A DNA stretch of 64,000 nt from Variovorax sp. PBL-H6 (GTDB lineage Bacteria > Pseudomonadota > Gammaproteobacteria > Burkholderiales > Burkholderiaceae_C), in NCBI RefSeq assembly GCF_901827155.1, contig NZ_LR594659.1, forward strand, positions 2,790,001-2,854,000, in the 5' to 3' direction. Positions 63,648 through 64,000 of the stretch are shown here, one piece after another. Within the stretch, counting starts at the first letter, position 1. Each line of letters starts with the position of its first letter. A model generated the notes under the pieces. That model was given only the letters and a program-made list of their open reading frames with translations. It ran no database searches and had not been told where the DNA came from. Made by a program: the position numbers and the translations under genes.

Positions 63648-64000
63648 ATGGCTTCACAACGACAAAAGCAGGCGGATCGTGTGCCGCGCACGCGCGTGGA
63701 CAAGTTCGCCGAACGGCGCGCCGAACTCGGCGAGGCCGCGCTGCAGACGCTGGCCGCGTTGGGCTATGCCCGCACCAGCCTGCGCGAGATCGCTCAGAAC
63801 TCGGAGTTCTCGCATGGCGTGCTTCACTACTACTTCAGCGACAAGGTCGACCTGATTGTCTGCAGCGTGCGCCAGTACAAGGCGCGGTGCGTCACCCGAT
63901 ACGACCGCGTGACCGCGGATGCCGCCAGTTACGACGAGATGATGGAAGGCTTCCTGCGCGCCCTGGGCAACACCCTGCGCGACGAGGCGCACATGCACCG
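63648..64000 (+). CDS. TetR-family regulator (3' partial)
   Basis: The first 117 residues of a TetR-family regulator are visible; the gene runs past the window end. The N-terminal DNA-binding domain is clear: ELGEAALQTLAALGYARTSL, REIAQNSEFSHGVLHYYFSD and KVDLIVCSVRQYK. This helix-turn-helix resembles the BetI/AcrR type. It begins with the ATG at 63648 (MASQRQKQADRV); no strong Shine-Dalgarno is seen. Its target is not visible here. Confidence 0.88.
   Translation, partial: MASQRQKQADRVPRTRVDKFAERRAELGEAALQTLAALGYARTSLREIAQNSEFSHGVLHYYFSDKVDLIVCSVRQYKARCVTRYDRVTADAASYDEMMEGFLRALGNTLRDEAHMH

Overview
The window is GC-rich, densely coding DNA with short intergenic gaps and many ATGA or TGATG start/stop overlaps. 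The gene content (Bug/TctC-type receptor, TRAP transporter, tandem glycine riboswitch before gcvTHP, EutBC without a microcompartment, OpgD, Ada-AlkB operon, ScoAB) points to a betaproteobacterium of the order Burkholderiales, most likely Comamonadaceae and Variovorax-like. This placement is inferred from gene content only. No rRNA, tRNA, CRISPR array, insertion sequence or prophage was seen.

Layout. 1-2.3 kb: a 5'-truncated, proline-rich, internally repeated protein of unknown function with AT-richer flanks. 2.4-7.6 kb: FrnE-type DsbA oxidoreductase, DUF4124 protein, a divergent LysR/MFS pair, a carboxymuconolactone-decarboxylase-like protein and a DUF3014 protein. 7.6-8.1 kb: decayed remains of a DGPF (YCII-like) protein and an ECF sigma factor. 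8.1-14.7 kb (minus): NAD(P)H-hydrate dehydratase, histidine phosphatase, and the glycine cleavage operon gcvT-gcvH-gcvP behind a tandem glycine riboswitch. 14.7-19.8 kb (minus): a glycosyltransferase-like protein and a DctPQM TRAP transporter behind a DenD-like dehydrogenase, probably for four-carbon sugar acids. 20.0-27.6 kb: a urea/amide-type ABC importer joined to a cysteine hydrolase and an SDR, followed by a MarR regulator and a convergent, signal-less AmiC-like binding protein. 27.7-31.7 kb: ETF-ubiquinone oxidoreductase, SDR, DMT permease and thioesterase.

31.7-36.4 kb: a two-component system divergent from a PAP2 phosphatase and an EptA phosphoethanolamine transferase, i.e. a lipid A remodelling module. 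36.4-42.4 kb: peroxidase-like protein, PhnD-like binding protein, EutBC, FKBP isomerase, OpgD. 42.5-45.0 kb: an Ada / 2OG-Fe(II) oxygenase / AlkB alkylation-repair operon. 45.0-48.4 kb: a probable 4-nitrobenzoate degradation cluster (DUF4863 hydroxylaminobenzoate lyase, Bug receptor, LysR, nitroreductase). 48.5-55.5 kb: orphan antitoxin, lipoprotein hydrolase, PAS-LuxR regulator facing scoAB across a 26-bp perfect palindrome, a DUF4142 protein, then a pseudogene patch (ABC transporter N-terminus, UDP-galactopyranose mutase) and two small genes. 55.6-61.4 kb: a LysR-linked valine catabolic operon (mmsA, isobutyryl-CoA dehydrogenase, hydroxyisobutyryl-CoA hydrolase, mmsB). 61.7-64 kb: an FtsH-like membrane protease and a TetR regulator cut by the window end.

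The best candidates for something little described are the importer/hydrolase/SDR unit with its cytosolic AmiC-like protein (20-27.6 kb), the nitrobenzoate cluster with its own Bug receptor (45-48.4 kb), and the long palindrome between the PAS-LuxR gene and scoAB.
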